This document shows, piece by piece, positions 29,361-43,753 of a stretch of DNA of 64,000 bases (within the stretch, counting starts at the first letter, position 1; each line of letters begins with the position of its first letter). A model generated the notes under the pieces. The model was not told where the DNA came from. It did no database searches and saw nothing but the letters and a program-made list of their open reading frames with translations. The position numbers were made by a program, and so were the translations under genes. The stretch lies in contig CM020620.1 of NCBI GenBank assembly GCA_009829735.1, forward strand, positions 3,650,299 through 3,714,298, read 5' to 3'. This DNA is from Pyropia yezoensis. Lineage: Eukaryota; Rhodophyta; Bangiophyceae; Bangiales; Bangiaceae.

Positions 29361-31101
29361 TATCCATGATGGGCGCTGCGGGGCAAGCGCTGTGTTTGTC
29401 TTCCCGTTTTTTTCTTTTTTTCTTTCTTCTTCCGCTTGGCAGGCAGGGTCGGTTTTGTTGTTTTTTTGTTCTTTTCTTCCTCTTCTCCGATGCGCCCCCC
29501 CCTCTGGTTGGTCGGTGCCCCTCCCGACGCGGCACGCTGGTTGGCCCAGCCGCCGCGGCGGCCCAGTCGGCGTCCGCCTTCCCCCCCCGCGGGCGCGTGT
29601 CCCCCCCGCGGCGGGCAGACGCCGAGAAACAGAGCAGCAGGGGTGTGTGCTGGAGGGCCCCCGCCCCAAGCCGCCATCCCCACCGCCAGCAGGCCAACGC
29701 CACACTCGCCCCCCCCCCCCCCAACGCCCCCGCGCGGGCCGACCGTCGCCCCACTGGTGGGCTGGCTGCGTCGCTAGCGCGCTGGTGGCGGGGGGGGCGT
29801 CTGGGGCCGGGGGGGGGGGGGGGAGAGCGGAGAGGAGCGGGCGGGGCCAGCCCAGCGCACCCCAACACCGACCCCCCCCCCACAACCCCCACCCCGCCGC
29901 CACTCCGCCGCCACCGCGGTGGCGGCGGTGGCGGCGGCCGTCCCGCCGCCACGCCACCGGCGCGCCCAGCCTGGCGGCCGGGCCGGTCTCTCTGCCCCGC
30001 CGCCGCTGCGGCCCCCCCTTCCCCCCCCCGCCGCCCCCCCCCTGCCGCCGCCGCCGTCGGTCAGTCGGTCGGTCGGTCGGTCGGTCGGTCGGTCCGTCGG
30101 TCGGTTGGCTGGCGGGCTTGGGAGGGGTGGGGGGGGGGTGGGGGTGGGGTGGGGTTGGCGCCGCGGCGGTGCGCGCCCCGAGCCGCACCCCGCCCACGCA
30201 CCGCGGCGGCACGCGGTGCCATCGCGCCCCCCCCCCGCCCCCCCCCTCTCTCTCTCTCTCCCCCTCTCCTCCATCGCGTACCCCCCCCCCCACCCCCCCC
30301 CCCCCCCCGCCGCCATCACCGCTGCCGCCACCGCGACGCCCGCTCCGCCGGCCCGCCCCGCCGGCCGGCCGCCCCCCCACCGCCACCGTACCCGGGGCGC
30401 CGCGCCATCCGCCTTTTGCCTCTGCCCGTGTAGGGAGGAAAAAGGGGGGCCGGTGGGGGGGGCGGGGGGGAGCGCGGGGGGGCGCGGGGGGGGGGGCTGG
30501 CTGGCCGCCCGCCGCCCCTGCCGCTGCCGTCCCTCCCAGCCGCGCCGACGCGGCGGCGCCCCGGACCGCGGGCGGCGGCAGAGGGGGCGGGTGGTTGTGG
30601 TCTTGGAGGGGGAGGGGAGGGGGGGCGGAGGAGCACGGCGGCCGCCTGCCCGCTGCCGCTGCTGCTGCCGCCGCGGCAGCGCGCCCTCCCCTCTCTGGAG
30701 TTTTTCCTCCTTTTTCTTCTCTCCTCTTTTTTTTTTTTTGGTTTTGGCCCGCTTCCCCCTGTCGCGGCTCTCCCGTCCACCACCACCCTGCCCCCGCCCT
30801 TTTTCCCTGTCCCCCCCCCCCTCCACGCCGTCTTTCCGTCACACGCCCCCCCCCACTCCTCCGCCACTCCCTTTCCCACTCGCCCTCCCCCGCCCCCCCC
30901 CCCCGCCCCCCCCCCCCACCAACCCCACCATCCTACCCACCCACCCACCCACCCACCCACCACCACCACCCCCCCCCCACCCCACCACCGGGGGCCGCCC
31001 CTCACCACGGCGGGCGGCGGGTCGGCGGGGGCGCCCAGGGGGGGGCCGCCCCACCACCCCGCCGCCGCCACCGCCCCGCCACCGCCGCCGGCCGCGGCGC
31101 C
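29361..31101. other. Low-complexity GC region upstream of the bZIP gene
   Basis: Alternating C- and G-runs, CT-rich tracts, a (GGTC)n array at 30057-30106 and a (CCCA)n tract near 30935-30960. Long open frames exist on both strands only because stop codons are rare in such sequence. It probably includes the promoter and 5' UTR of the gene starting at 31102. Confidence 0.5.
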
Positions 31102-31361
31102 ATGCAGGCCGCCGCCCCCGCCGCCGGGGGGAACCGCCGGGGGGTGGGGGGGGGGGCGGGGGGGGGGCCGCCGCCGCCGCCGCCGTTCCCCCACCCCCTC
31201 CCCGCCGGCTACTCGGCAGCGGTGGGGGCGGCGGCGGCAGCAGCGGCGGTGGCCGTGGCGGTGGCCGCGGTGGCGGCGGCGGCGGCGGCGGTGACGGCGG
31301 TGGCGGACGGGCCACCGACACGGCGGCAACCGCCGCGTGTGCGGTGGCGGCAACAACGGCA

Positions 31362-31397
<36 letters not shown>

Positions 31398-32671
31398 TCT
31401 CCCCCTCCCCACGGCGGCGCACTCCCCCCCGCGCCCCCGCCCCCGGCGGGTGCGCCCGCCACGGCGGCGGCGGCAGCGGCGGCATCACTGGGGCGGCCCC
31501 GGCCGCCGCTGGCGCCGTTGCCCCCCCCCCCCCCCCCCCGGGCACCCCCCTGGCGCTCCTCCGCCCGCCCGACGTGCACGCCCTCCCCGAGCGGTCCATC
31601 CTCGCCCGCTCCGCGACGGCGGCGGCGTGGATGGGCGGGCTGTGCCCCGCCGCGACGGCCGCGCAGGCGGCGGCGGGGGGGGGGCCGCTGGTGCCCCTGT
31701 GGCTGGGCGCCCCGCCCGCGGCGGCGGCGGCAGCGGCGGCGGCGGCGGCAGCGGCGGCGCCACTCGTGTCGGGCCTGTGGGGGGGGGGGGGGGGGGGGTG
31801 GGGGGGGATGCCTGCTGGGGTGGGGATGGCAGCGGCGGTGGCGGTGGCGGTGGCGGTGGCGGTGGCGGTGGGGGGGGTGGTGGTGGTGGGGGGGGTGGTG
31901 GTGGTGGGGGGGGTGGTGGGGGTGGCGGCGGCGATGGTGACGGACATGCACCAGCGGGCGGGTGGGACGCGGGGGGTGGTGGGGATGAGGCGGCGGGTGG
32001 CGCCGGCCACGCGCGCCTCCCCGTAACGGCCCACGTGCCGGCCGTTGTGGACGGCGGGCTGGTGTGTGGGACGGGGGTGGTGACCGAGCCGCGGCGGCCG
32101 GCGGTGGCGGCCGGCCGCCGCGGCGGGGGGGACGGCGGCGGCGGCGGCGGCGGCGGCGGCAGTGGCGCGATGACGAGGACCCGCTTTTGTCGGTGGGTGT
32201 ACGACGCGCCCGCCGGCCAGTACCTGGCGGGGTGGGGCCTCCCCGACAGGGGTGGCGGGCCGACCAGCGGCGGCGGCGGCGACGGCGGCGGCGGTGGCGG
32301 TGGTGGCGGCGGTGGCGGCGGTGGCGGTGGCGGCGGCGGCGGTGGCGGCATTGCGTTTGAGGCCTTTTGGCCGTGGGCAGACGCCGACGCTGCGGCGACG
32401 GCGGCGGCCGGCCGGGCGGCCGGCGCGGCGGGCGCGGCGGCGGCGGCCGCCACCGCTGCCGCCGCGGCGGCGGTGCCCCCCCGCCAGCGGGTCACGTGGG
32501 TGACCGCCGCGTTTGGGCGCCCCGCCACCATTGGCGGCGACGTGGTGCTCTACCGGCGGCACCAGTGGGCGGCCGCCAGTGGTGTTGGCGGTGGCGGTGG
32601 TTGTGGTGGCGTCGCCGTCGCCGCCGACGACGGCGGCGACGGCGTGGCGATGGGGGGCGGGGGGCGCGTCG

Positions 32672-32706
<35 letters not shown>

Positions 32707-33173
32707 AGCCACGCGGGGGGAGGCGGCTGCCTCGCCGACGCCTGGGCCGCCGCGGGGGGGGACCCGCTGCGCGCGTTTTGGTGCGCCCTCCACGCGCTGG
32801 GCCGGGCGGCGGGGGGGGGGAGGCCCCCGCCGCCGCCCCCAACGTCCGCGGCGACCCCCTTTGGCGCCGCCCCCGCCGCCACATCGTCCGCGTCCGTGTC
32901 GGTGGGCGCCCCCGCCACAGCCGCCGCATCAGCGGTAACATCGCGGCCGCCGCCACCGCCACCGCCGCCACCACCGCCGCCGCCGTCACCACCGCCGCCG
33001 CCGCCGCCACCACCACCACCGCCGCCGCCGCCGCCGCCACTGGGCCTACCCGGCCCGTACTTCCTCTACTCCTTCCCGCCCGGTGCGGTGCCCCTCGGGC
33101 CAGCCGGGCTGGGGTGTGGTGGCGGCCACCCGGGGCTGCTGCCGCCGCCCCTCGGCTTTGGGGCTGGCGCCTT

Positions 33174-33206
<33 letters not shown>

Positions 33207-33690
33207 TGGTGGCGGCTCGTTTGCGCTCCCCCCCCCTCCGCCGCCACCACCCCACCCGCCACCCTTCCCGGCCGCCATCGCGGCGGGGGTTGCCTACTAT
33301 GGACGGCTGGCTGACGGCGGCGGCGGCGGCAGCGGCGGTGGCGGCGGTGGCGGCGGCGGCAGCGGCAGCATCCCTGGCGGGATGATGGTCACGGCAGACG
33401 GGCACGCCCGCTTCTCGGTGGGCCCCCCCCACGCGCCGGGGCACCTCCCCCCCCCGTTTCCCCCGGCGCCACCGCTGCCGCTGCCCCTCCCCCCCCCCCG
33501 CCCGCGCGCTGGTGGTGGGGGTGGCCCGGCGTCGCTGGGCGGCGGCGGCGCGGCGGCCGGCATGGGCGTCGGCGCCATGCACCTGCTGCTCGGCCACGCG
33601 GCCACCGCGTCCACCTCCCCCCCGTCGGCCCCTGCGGGAGCGGCAACGTCCGGCGTGGCGGCCGCCGCCGCCGTGTCGGCGTCGGCGACC

Positions 33691-33723
<33 letters not shown>

Positions 33724-34529
33724 GGTGCGGCGGGTGCGGCGGGGGTGGGTGCAGCGGGGGCGGGCGGCGGCCGCCGCGGGCGTGCCGGCCGCCGCACCCG
33801 CCGGCCGGTGGACCTGGCCGAGATTACCGACCAGCGGCAGCTGCAGCGCATCCTCCGCAACCGCCTGGCGGCGCACAAGAGCAACGAGGCCCGCAAGCGC
33901 CGGGCCGAGGCGCGGCGCCAAGCCATCCGGGGGGACGCTGGCGGCGGCGGCGGCGGCGGCGCGGGGGGGGGGGCGGCGGCGGAGGAGGGCGCTGCGTCTT
34001 TGGGGGGGGGGGGAGGGGGGGGTTCCCCCGCCCGGCGGCAGCGCCAGTGCCAGCCACGTGGGCGGCGGCAGCGGCGGCGGCGGTGGTGGTGGTGGTGGCA
34101 GCGCCGCGGCTGGGGCGTGGAGGGGGGGGGGGGGCGACGCGCCGCCGGGCGGGCGGCGGGGCGCCCCCGGCGGGGGGGGGGGGGGGGCAGTGACCGTGGG
34201 GGCGGCCCGAATGGCGTCGGCGGCGGTGGCGGCGGTGACGGCGGCGGTGGCGGCGGCGGTAACGGCGGCGGTGGCGGCGGCGGTGGCGGCGGCGGTGGCG
34301 GCGGTGGCCGCGGCGGTGGTCGCGGCGGTAGCGGTGGTGGCGGCGGCGGCGGCAGTGGCGGCGGTGGCGGCGGCGGGGGGAGTGCCGGCAATGGCGCGCC
34401 GCTGTCCACGAGCGCCGCGTCATCGCCGTCGCCGCTGACGCGCAGCGGCAGCAGCACCTCGCCGGGGGGCGGCGGGGGAGGTCGGAGGAGGAGGGGGGCG
34501 GCCGCGCGGCCAGCGGCGGCGGCTGCTGA
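31102..34529 (+). CDS. bZIP-type basic-region protein with very long low-complexity tracts; ends and frame uncertain
   Basis: The likely start is ATG 31102. Unique, protein-like segments are embedded in poly-Gly/Ala/Pro: VHALPERSILARSATAAAWM (about 31575), FCRWVYDAPAGQYLAGWGLP (about 32190), RVTWVTAAFGRPATIGGDVV, and PGPYFLYSFPPGAVPLGPAG. A basic region at about 33830-33900 reads RILRNRLAAHKSNEARKRR. This fits the bZIP basic motif (N-x7-S/R spacing), although the following heptads are not clearly Leu-rich, so dimerisation is doubtful. Expected role: DNA-binding transcription factor in the nucleus. The segment around 31575 is in a different frame from the rest; the switches fall at the C19 run 31521-31539 and the G20 run 31779-31798. 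The stop is placed at 34529 only if another frame change occurs near 34465. Exon structure is not resolved. Confidence 0.5.

Positions 34530-36690
<2,161 letters not shown>

Positions 36691-36723
<33 letters not shown>
36691..36723 (+). repeat. Uninterrupted run of 33 C
   Basis: A C33 homopolymer about 110 bp upstream of the CFIm25 start, followed by further C-runs (36741-36757). The complementary strand could form G-quadruplexes. Confidence 0.9.
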
Positions 36724-36725
<2 letters not shown>

Positions 36726-36829
36726 GTGTGCCCCCCTCTTTGCCCCCCCCCCCCCCCGTTCCTCCCCCCACCGTCTCTCTTCGCTACCACCCCCATCCTC
36801 CTTATTCTCTTTTTTTTGCAGCCGCCCGA

Positions 36830-38236
36830 ATGGGTGACGGGCACGGCACCCCCGCGGCGGCTGCGGCCGCACTCGCGGAGGCGGAGACTGGGGTGGCGGC
36901 GGTGGCGCCCGTGGGCAAGCTGGGTGTGCCCAGAAGCGGCGGCGACGGGGGCGACGGGGGCGATGGCGATGGTGGCGGAGGTGACGGTGGCGCCGGCGCC
37001 GGCGCCGGTGACGGCGATGGCGGTTTTGACGGTGGTGGCGGTGGTGAGGAGATGGCTGTGGGCGTCCCCTCATCGGGTGGGGTACCTAACAGCGGTGTGG
37101 CCGGTGGTAGCGCTGACGGTGACGGTGCGGCTGGCGGTGACGGGGGTGCGGCCGGCGGGGACGGCGAAGGTGGGGACGGCGGGGACGACGGGGGTGTGCC
37201 TGGCCGGGATGGCGCGCCACCCAATGGCGATGAAGCTGTGGCCGGTGGGGACGGCGGGCCGCCCAATGGCGACGGCGGCGGCGGTGACGACTGGGGTGGC
37301 GGCGGCGACGGTGACCGACGCGCTGATGGTTTGGACGCCCCCTCACAAGTAGACAGGTCCGTTGCCGCGGCGTCGGCTGGCGGCGGCAGGGACCGTGATG
37401 GTGGCGACGGCGGCGCCAACGTGGACGGCGATGCAGGTGGCGACGGTGGTGGGAGCGGCGGTGCCCACAGGGATGGGGACGGCGACGGCGGCGATGATGG
37501 CCGCCCCGCCGATGACAATGGCACCCCTTCTACTGCCCCCCCCATCGTGGCCACCGCCACCCCCATGTCCACCCTCACCGTCTGCCTCTACGACGTCTCG
37601 AGCTACACGTTCGGCACCAAGGACCGGGTGTCAAACCGGGCGTCTGCGGCTCTGGCCGCGGCGGGTACCCTCCCCTCCCCCCTCCCGTCGGTCAACCTGT
37701 CGGCCCACAGCCGGGGCCACCTCCCGCGGGAGCGCAAGCTCGCCCTCAACTATGCCGAGCAGGGCATGCGTCGCACCGTGGCGGGGGTGCTGCTCGTCCA
37801 GTCTCGGCGCTTTGCACACGTGCTGCTGCTGCAGAACGCGCCCGGCGGGTGTGGGACCGACTCGTACGCGCTGCCAGGCGGGCGGCTGCGGCCGGGGGAG
37901 AGCGACACGGAGGGGCTGCTGCGCAAGCTGACGGACAAGCTGGCGCCCGCGGGGGGCATCCAGTGGGAGGTGGGCGACCAGCTGTCCTCGTGGTGGGCGA
38001 CGGACTTCACCAACAAGCGCTACCCGTACGTGCCCGCCCACGTGACGCGCGCGCGGGAGCGGCTCAACGTGTACGTGGTGCAGCTGCCCGCGTCGGCGAC
38101 CTTTGCAGTGCCCCGGGAGCTGACGCTCGTAGCCGTGCCCCTGTTTGAAATCTACAACAACGCCCGCACGTATGGCGACGTGATCGCGGCGGTGGCGGTG
38201 CTGCTGTCGCGCTTCCACCTCGCGTTCATGCGGTAA
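36830..38236 (+). CDS. NUDT21: CFIm25 / cleavage and polyadenylation factor subunit 5, with Gly/Asp-rich N-terminal extension
   Basis: 468 residues from ATG 36830. The first about 245 residues are an acidic Gly/Asp/Ala-rich low-complexity tail. The C-terminal about 222 residues match CFIm25 along their length: YTFGTKD, GMRRTVAGVLLV, HVLLLQ, a Nudix-like helix (LPGGRLRPGESDTEGLLRKL), YPYVPAHVTRARE, FAVPRELTLVAVPLFEIYNN and LLSRF. In this family the Nudix box has lost catalytic Glu residues and binds UGUA in pre-mRNA to help choose the polyadenylation site; the box here is likewise degenerate. Known homologues are about 200-230 residues, so the tail is extra. A T-rich tract ending TTTGCAG (to 36821) just before the ATG looks like a 3' splice site, so a 5' UTR intron, or an upstream coding exon, is possible. 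Confidence 0.92.
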   Translation: MGDGHGTPAAAAAALAEAETGVAAVAPVGKLGVPRSGGDGGDGGDGDGGGGDGGAGAGAGDGDGGFDGGGGGEEMAVGVPSSGGVPNSGVAGGSADGDGAAGGDGGAAGGDGEGGDGGDDGGVPGRDGAPPNGDEAVAGGDGGPPNGDGGGGDDWGGGGDGDRRADGLDAPSQVDRSVAAASAGGGRDRDGGDGGANVDGDAGGDGGGSGGAHRDGDGDGGDDGRPADDNGTPSTAPPIVATATPMSTLTVCLYDVSSYTFGTKDRVSNRASAALAAAGTLPSPLPSVNLSAHSRGHLPRERKLALNYAEQGMRRTVAGVLLVQSRRFAHVLLLQNAPGGCGTDSYALPGGRLRPGESDTEGLLRKLTDKLAPAGGIQWEVGDQLSSWWATDFTNKRYPYVPAHVTRARERLNVYVVQLPASATFAVPRELTLVAVPLFEIYNNARTYGDVIAAVAVLLSRFHLAFMR

Positions 38237-41200
38237 CAGAAGAGATGGGGGTGGTTGGGGGGGAAGGGGGGGGAGGGGGCGCTGCGGCGGATGCGCCACG
38301 CGATGGGGCCGATGGTGGGGGGGGAGGGTTGCGGCAGGTGGGTGGCCAGACGGGCGATGACGGGGCAGCGGCATGGCAGTTCCGCGGCGGGCACCCTTCT
38401 CCCTCTCTTCTCTCGCGGACGGGTGCCCAGGGCGCGAGGCGGCCATCTCGCCTCTTGGTTTTGGCGGTTGCCTGTGGCCGTGGCCGCCTTCGCCGCCGTC
38501 GAGTGGCGCGCTCCTCACCCGCTCTCAGCGACGGTCGCCCGCGGCGGCGCGGCGGGTGGTCCCTCGCCCCTTTTTCCCCGCCCCTCCCCCCCCGCACGCT
38601 CGCATCTGGCCTATCCTTCTTTGCGTGTCGGTGGGGGTGGGGCGAGTCGCCCCCGAACGCCGACGTTTTTGCCACGCCAAGGGCACGGCGGGGTGGCCGG
38701 TACCCGCTCCTGCCCCCCCTCCGCGCGCGGTGCGCCCACCGCGTAGGGTGGTGCCGTGTGGGAAGCGGCGTGAGGGGGGCGGCTGCGGGCGGCCCCCTGC
38801 GGCCTGCTGGGTCGCCTGGCTGTCTTCAGCCGAGCCGGTGGGGTGGGTGGGATACCGTGCGGTGCGGTGGAGTGGGGAGGGTGGGGTGGGTGCCTTGACC
38901 AGATTGAGTGGTATGGAGGCTGACCAGGCTCGATGGCGTGTGGAGGCTGACGCGTGGGTGGGATTGGCTGTGGCTGACCCGATATGGGCTAGTCGCCCCC
39001 TGTCTTTCTCCTGCACACCCCCTGCCTGATGTTCTCTTCTTGTTGTGGTGCGGCATGCCGTCATGACGTGATGACGGCAGCAGCTAGCGCGGCGCTGGCC
39101 GGCGCTGGCCGGCGGGGGGGGGGCGGAGCGACCGATATTCGAGGGGTGCGGGAGCAAGCTGACGGGTGCGGAAGACGTCTAGTGGGTTGGGCGAGTGGGA
39201 GCGGCCGCGGTCGGGCGGAGGAGCCAGTGGGGCGGGAGGGACTGGGGCAGCTGTAAGTGGGTGGGGTTGGGAGAGGCCGGCGAGCAGGTGGATTGGCCAG
39301 CACAGGGGGGAGGGACGATGAGCTGGTGAGCCTGGGACGACGGCAGTGGCTAGCAGGAGACGGAAGGCGGTAGCAGATGTCGATGACGGGAGTGAGGCCA
39401 TGCTACCGTCCCCCGGCTCCCGCTCTTCTTCCGTGGCTACTGCTACCGTCGCACATCCTCCTCCCGACTCCCCGGGTGCGTGTGCCCGTGGACCCCCTGC
39501 CGCTCACGTTGTCGCCGCGGTTGAGGCGACCGGCCGCGCTACGGTTGCTGCTGCTGTGGCCAGCGCGGAGCATCAGCTCCCTTTGCCGCCATCGCCGACC
39601 TACGGCTGCAGTCGCTGTCGCTCAGCGGGCCATTGTATGCCACAAACGCCTCCGGTGTTTGTTCTTCTTGCCCTGCCGTAGCGGTGGTAGCTGCCGTCGG
39701 ACCCGCCGCGTGGTGGTGGGGGGGTGTGGTGGGCGCGTCGCTCGCCACGGCCCACCCCGATAAGGATGCCATCTATTCTTGCCACGGCCGCTGGCTCTGG
39801 CGGCCCATCCTGTGCCCATTTTTGCTGCGCGGGCGCTGGGGCACGGCGGCGCGGGCGACGAGGGCGCCAGCGTCTGCCCTCGAGCCTACCACCCCCACCC
39901 CGAGGCGTTGGCCCCTCTCCCAACGGGGCCTCCTCGGTGCGGCGGCGGTGGCGCTCTCCATGGCCGCCGCCCCCGCGTTTCGGTACGCCGCCCAGGTGGG
40001 CCCCGCGGGCTTGCCAGGCAAAGCGGGCGGCCGTGCTGGTGCCGACGGCGGCGGTGCCAATGCGGCCGCGGCGGCCGTCGAGGCGGCCCTGTTCGCTCCG
40101 GGGGAGCGGCGCCGCTGGCGACGGCCTCATGGTGCGCCCGTCCGCGGTCCGCCGTGCCTACGGCCTGCCGTTATCCGATGTGGGGACGCGCCAGCACGCC
40201 CAGTTAAGAGGGCCTGTTTGCGGTCCTCTGGCTTCGTGCCCCCGTGAAGCAGAGTGAAGCACCAACGAAAGAGACAAGAAGAAATGTGCATAAAAAAAAG
40301 AGGAGCTTTTAGCGCATCTTATGGTGTTTGTCACGGGTATTTCTTTCCAGTCAGCCGGGCATCAGGTGCCTGTTTGTGTCTCTCTTGCGCGGCCTTCCTC
40401 GTTCTCTCTGGGTGTTCCCGAGGTTTTTCAGCCAATGAGATGTGTGTGTATTTTCTCCCAGGAGACCGCTCTTCACTGAGCGTGTGCTATGGGCGATCCC
40501 GTCGGTCACTGTGGCCACCCTACCTATTCCGCACTTTCCAGCCCTGTATATCGTCACCTTTGGAGGCTTTTGACAACGAGGCCTGATCGAGGCCCTCGAT
40601 CGGGTAATCGAGCAACGAAGCCAGCCTTCGATCAGGCCTCGATAGGGTGCTCGAAGACCCCCTCGAACCACAACGCCCGATCACTCTCTCGAGCGGCAAT
40701 CCCCCGCGCGAGTTGCCGCCTCCGATCACACCGCTCACTCGAAGTCTGACCTGATCCTCCAGTCAGTCCGGCCATTGGACACATAGTTTGGGTAAGCATA
40801 CGAGTGTTGGCCTCTGGTTGCCCGGCATTGCCTTCGCCGTGTTTCTTCCACGGGCATCCTCGTGACCGATCAGCAGACCGACCAGTCTTCGGCTATCGTC
40901 CTTTCTGGCTGCTCTGTATACTGCTATAACATGCATCTGACGCTTTGTGCTATGCGAGGGGGCGGGTCGAGGGGCAAAGCGCCGGATCTTCATGCGATCG
41001 TGGTGGTGTACCAGAACTGCTTTGCCGGCTTCGTCAACACAGGCGTTTTTTCCCGTCAGCGGAGGTGCAGTGGCGCGCCACACCCCGGCCCCGCTACTCG
41101 TCGGTGAGGACCTATCTGTGTTCTTTCCACCTCTCGCCTCACCCCGATATGGAGCAAAATCCCGCCGCCGCTTGCGTTTGCCCGCCCGCACCTCGCTGTC

Positions 41201-43003
41201 CCAGGTGGCCGGCTTGTGGTGCAGATAGCATGACCAGGGTCGTGCATTTTTTGTAATTCTTTCTACTTCTGCCTGTAGCTTTACCAGGGTCGAATTTTCA
41301 TTGGACGACCATTGGTCAGTCTATATATTGGAGGACTGGTTCGTTCAACAAGTGCCGTGGAGTCGCACTGTATGCAGAGCGTGCTGCCTTAAGCCCCCTG
41401 CCCTACGTAGTGCCTCGCCGCCAGCACGTGCAGGGCATGCGCGCGCTCCGTATGCCACAGCACGCGCGTCCCCGATCGCTCCACTACAGCTTACCGGTAC
41501 GGCGATGGGCCATCCCAGCTCGGCACGTTCTGCCTCGGACTGGGCATAGCCATGTTACGATTGTCCTTTCTCTCTCGGGCGCTGTGTTTGCTTGGTTTGG
41601 CGATAAGGCTGCAGTGCGAGTCGCTGGTTCGCCTCTCGCGCGACGCTGCGGCATGATCGGCTTCAGCTGTGAACACGATCGGTTCCTCAGGTACGTTTTT
41701 CTCGATCCACTGCCCGCTTCTGTCGTTTTCCTTTTGGAGTTGCTTTCCGTGCATGTATCCTGCTTGGGAGCTTTGACCGTGCTTCTCCCAACCCTTATCG
41801 CTAAGAGGCGTGTGCTGACCGCCCCGTTCTGCGCTTATCTCGGACTTGATTGTTGACAAGCTGATCATTACCGCGCTTTTTTTTTGTGGACGTGGCGTGC
41901 GCCTTCTACCCGCCCCCCCCCTGATGGACATGGACCAGACGGCCGTGGCTCCCGAGAAGGTGGCCCTTGAGGTGTCGGCCGCGGCAGCCAACGCGTCGCA
42001 GCCTGTGCTGCCGACGCCGCCGTGGCCGCTCCGACGACGTGGCCGTCCGGGTGCGGACGGCAAAGGAGGCAGCTGCCGTGATTGGCACCGCCCGTGCAGC
42101 CGACGTGACGACGTCGAGGGGAGAGCTGGAGTGGGGCTCGGACGGCAAGCCAACCGCGAAGGCAGTGGTGATCGAGTGGATCAAGGTGCGGCCTCCGCCA
42201 TGGCGGAGGTTGCGGCGACCAAGAAGGGGGTTGGGCGAAGGAGGGGAGCGGTCGAAGACGGAGGCGGGCGAGGAGGCGTGTGAGGGAGGAGGGGTGTGCG
42301 GGAGTAGAGGGGCGGCCAGGTCGTCCTGTTGATCGCCACTCGCTGGCGGGACCAGGCACCAGTTCTGCTCGTGCCGTGTCTGGTTGATTTCTTATTCGTT
42401 TCTCGTCTCTTGGATGTGTGATGATGTAGGGGCGCTTCCCTGGAGCATGCATAGCTCGGGTACAGGCCTGTCGTAGCCGCCGCAACGGAGCGCGACGTCG
42501 CGCTTTTTTTTTTTCTCCCCCCCCCCACACCGATGATCGTCGTCGTCAGCGTGACGCAGGCGCATTACAGCATTACAGCACGCGATCAACGAGATTCCGA
42601 GATAGTGTTCTCGTTGTCTTCGTTGCCTCAAACACACGACATCGAAAAAGGCATCAATGTCGAACGAACACAGCTCTCGTTGAGGTCTCACAGGGCGATC
42701 GTGGCCTGATCGGCGGGTCAACGAAAGGGGGCCCTCGTTGTCATTACCTCACAAGGTGACGCATATGTACTGGCTGTCTGTCTCCATGTATTGTAGTCGG
42801 CATGTGTACTTGAAAGCACCCGCCATCACGTATCCGCTTCCACCGTCTCCCCTCGGCCGCTCGTCCACTGTAATCGGTCGTGAGGGATGGGAGCCTGCTG
42901 CCGCCGGTCATGGCCTCTGCGGCCGGCACGCGCGCACGCGCACGCGCCTGCCGGCCAGTCCGCCACACACCGAGTCTGGGCTCGGTCTGTCGCCTGTCGT
43001 CAA
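38237..43003. other. Intergenic, no recognised gene
   Basis: About 4.8 kb with many short frames but no family I recognise. A frame at 39633-40247 (plus) and one starting MDMDQTAVAPEK at 41924 (plus) look slightly protein-like but lack domains and conserved structure. The base composition becomes less GC-rich from about 40240 to 42750, typical of old repeats. Confidence 0.35.
40579..40642. repeat. Imperfect inverted repeat with TCGA/GATC words
   Basis: GAGGCCTGATCGA (left arm) is mirrored by TCGATCAGGCCTC (right arm) about 40 bases later, with further CTCGA words around it. Hairpin-forming, no gene nearby. Confidence 0.6.
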
Positions 43004-43156
43004 CCCCCCCCCCCCCCCCCCCCCCCCCCTCCACACGCCCCTCCAGTGCCCCTCGGCCTGTTACGAAACCCGCGTCGCCGCCCCAGAGTCCTCCCCCTTT
43101 ACAACACAGGGAGGGCGGAGGGTGGTTGTCTGCTCAAAAGTGTCCGCCCAATCCAC

Positions 43157-43190
<34 letters not shown>

Positions 43191-43306
43191 GCCCGTGCAA
43201 GGCCACTGCCGGCTGTCGTCTGCAGAGCCCCCACACCCCACCCACTCCCCCTTTCCAGAGAGAGCCAACCGTCGGGTCGGGGGTGGTGTGGTGGGCGGGC
43301 GGTCAC

Positions 43307-43393
43307 TCCCCCTTTTGGGCGCGCCCCAAAGAGGGTCCCCCTTTTGGGCGAACCCCAAAGAGGGTCCCCCTTTTGGGCGAACCCCAAAGAGGG
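43307..43393 (+). repeat. Three tandem 29-bp units, each nearly palindromic
   Basis: The units are 43307-43335, 43336-43364 and 43365-43393. Each reads TCCCCCTTTTGGG, then CGAA or CGCG, then CCCCAAAGAGGG. The TTTGGG and CCCAAA halves can pair, so each unit could fold into a hairpin. A degenerate fourth half (CCCCCAAAACGGGGG) follows. Confidence 0.9.
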
Positions 43394-43652
43394 AGGAGCG
43401 CGCCCCCAAAACGGGGGCTCCCCCCCCGCGCGCCCCCACCTGGTTATATATCTGGATACAATGGACGGCCGGTGCCGCGCCCGCGGGCGGGCGCCTCGCG
43501 GCCGCCGACGCTGCCCCGCTGCGGCCGCGGTCGCGTCGCCTCGGCAAAGCGCCGGCAGGCTGTCACACCCGCCCCCCCCCCTCCCCCCTCCCCCCCCCCC
43601 CCCCCCCGCCCCCCCCCTCCTCCTCCTCTCCTCTTCCCCCCCCCTTTCTCCT

Positions 43653-43683
<31 letters not shown>

Positions 43684-43753
43684 CCCCCACGGATTTACTG
43701 TAGCGCTTGGCTCGCGCTTCCCCCCGCCCGCCGCGTCGCGCGCGCAGGCGGCA

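Noticed and set aside
29346-30842. Long minus-strand open frame of about 498 codons
   Set aside because: Only Gly/Arg/Pro low complexity, opposite to other equally long frames; a composition effect.
37362-38898. Other-frame open readings across CFIm25
   Set aside because: Shadows of the CFIm25 gene.
43307-43393. CRISPR-like array
   Set aside because: Units are directly adjacent without spacers, in eukaryotic nuclear sequence, and no cas genes are present.
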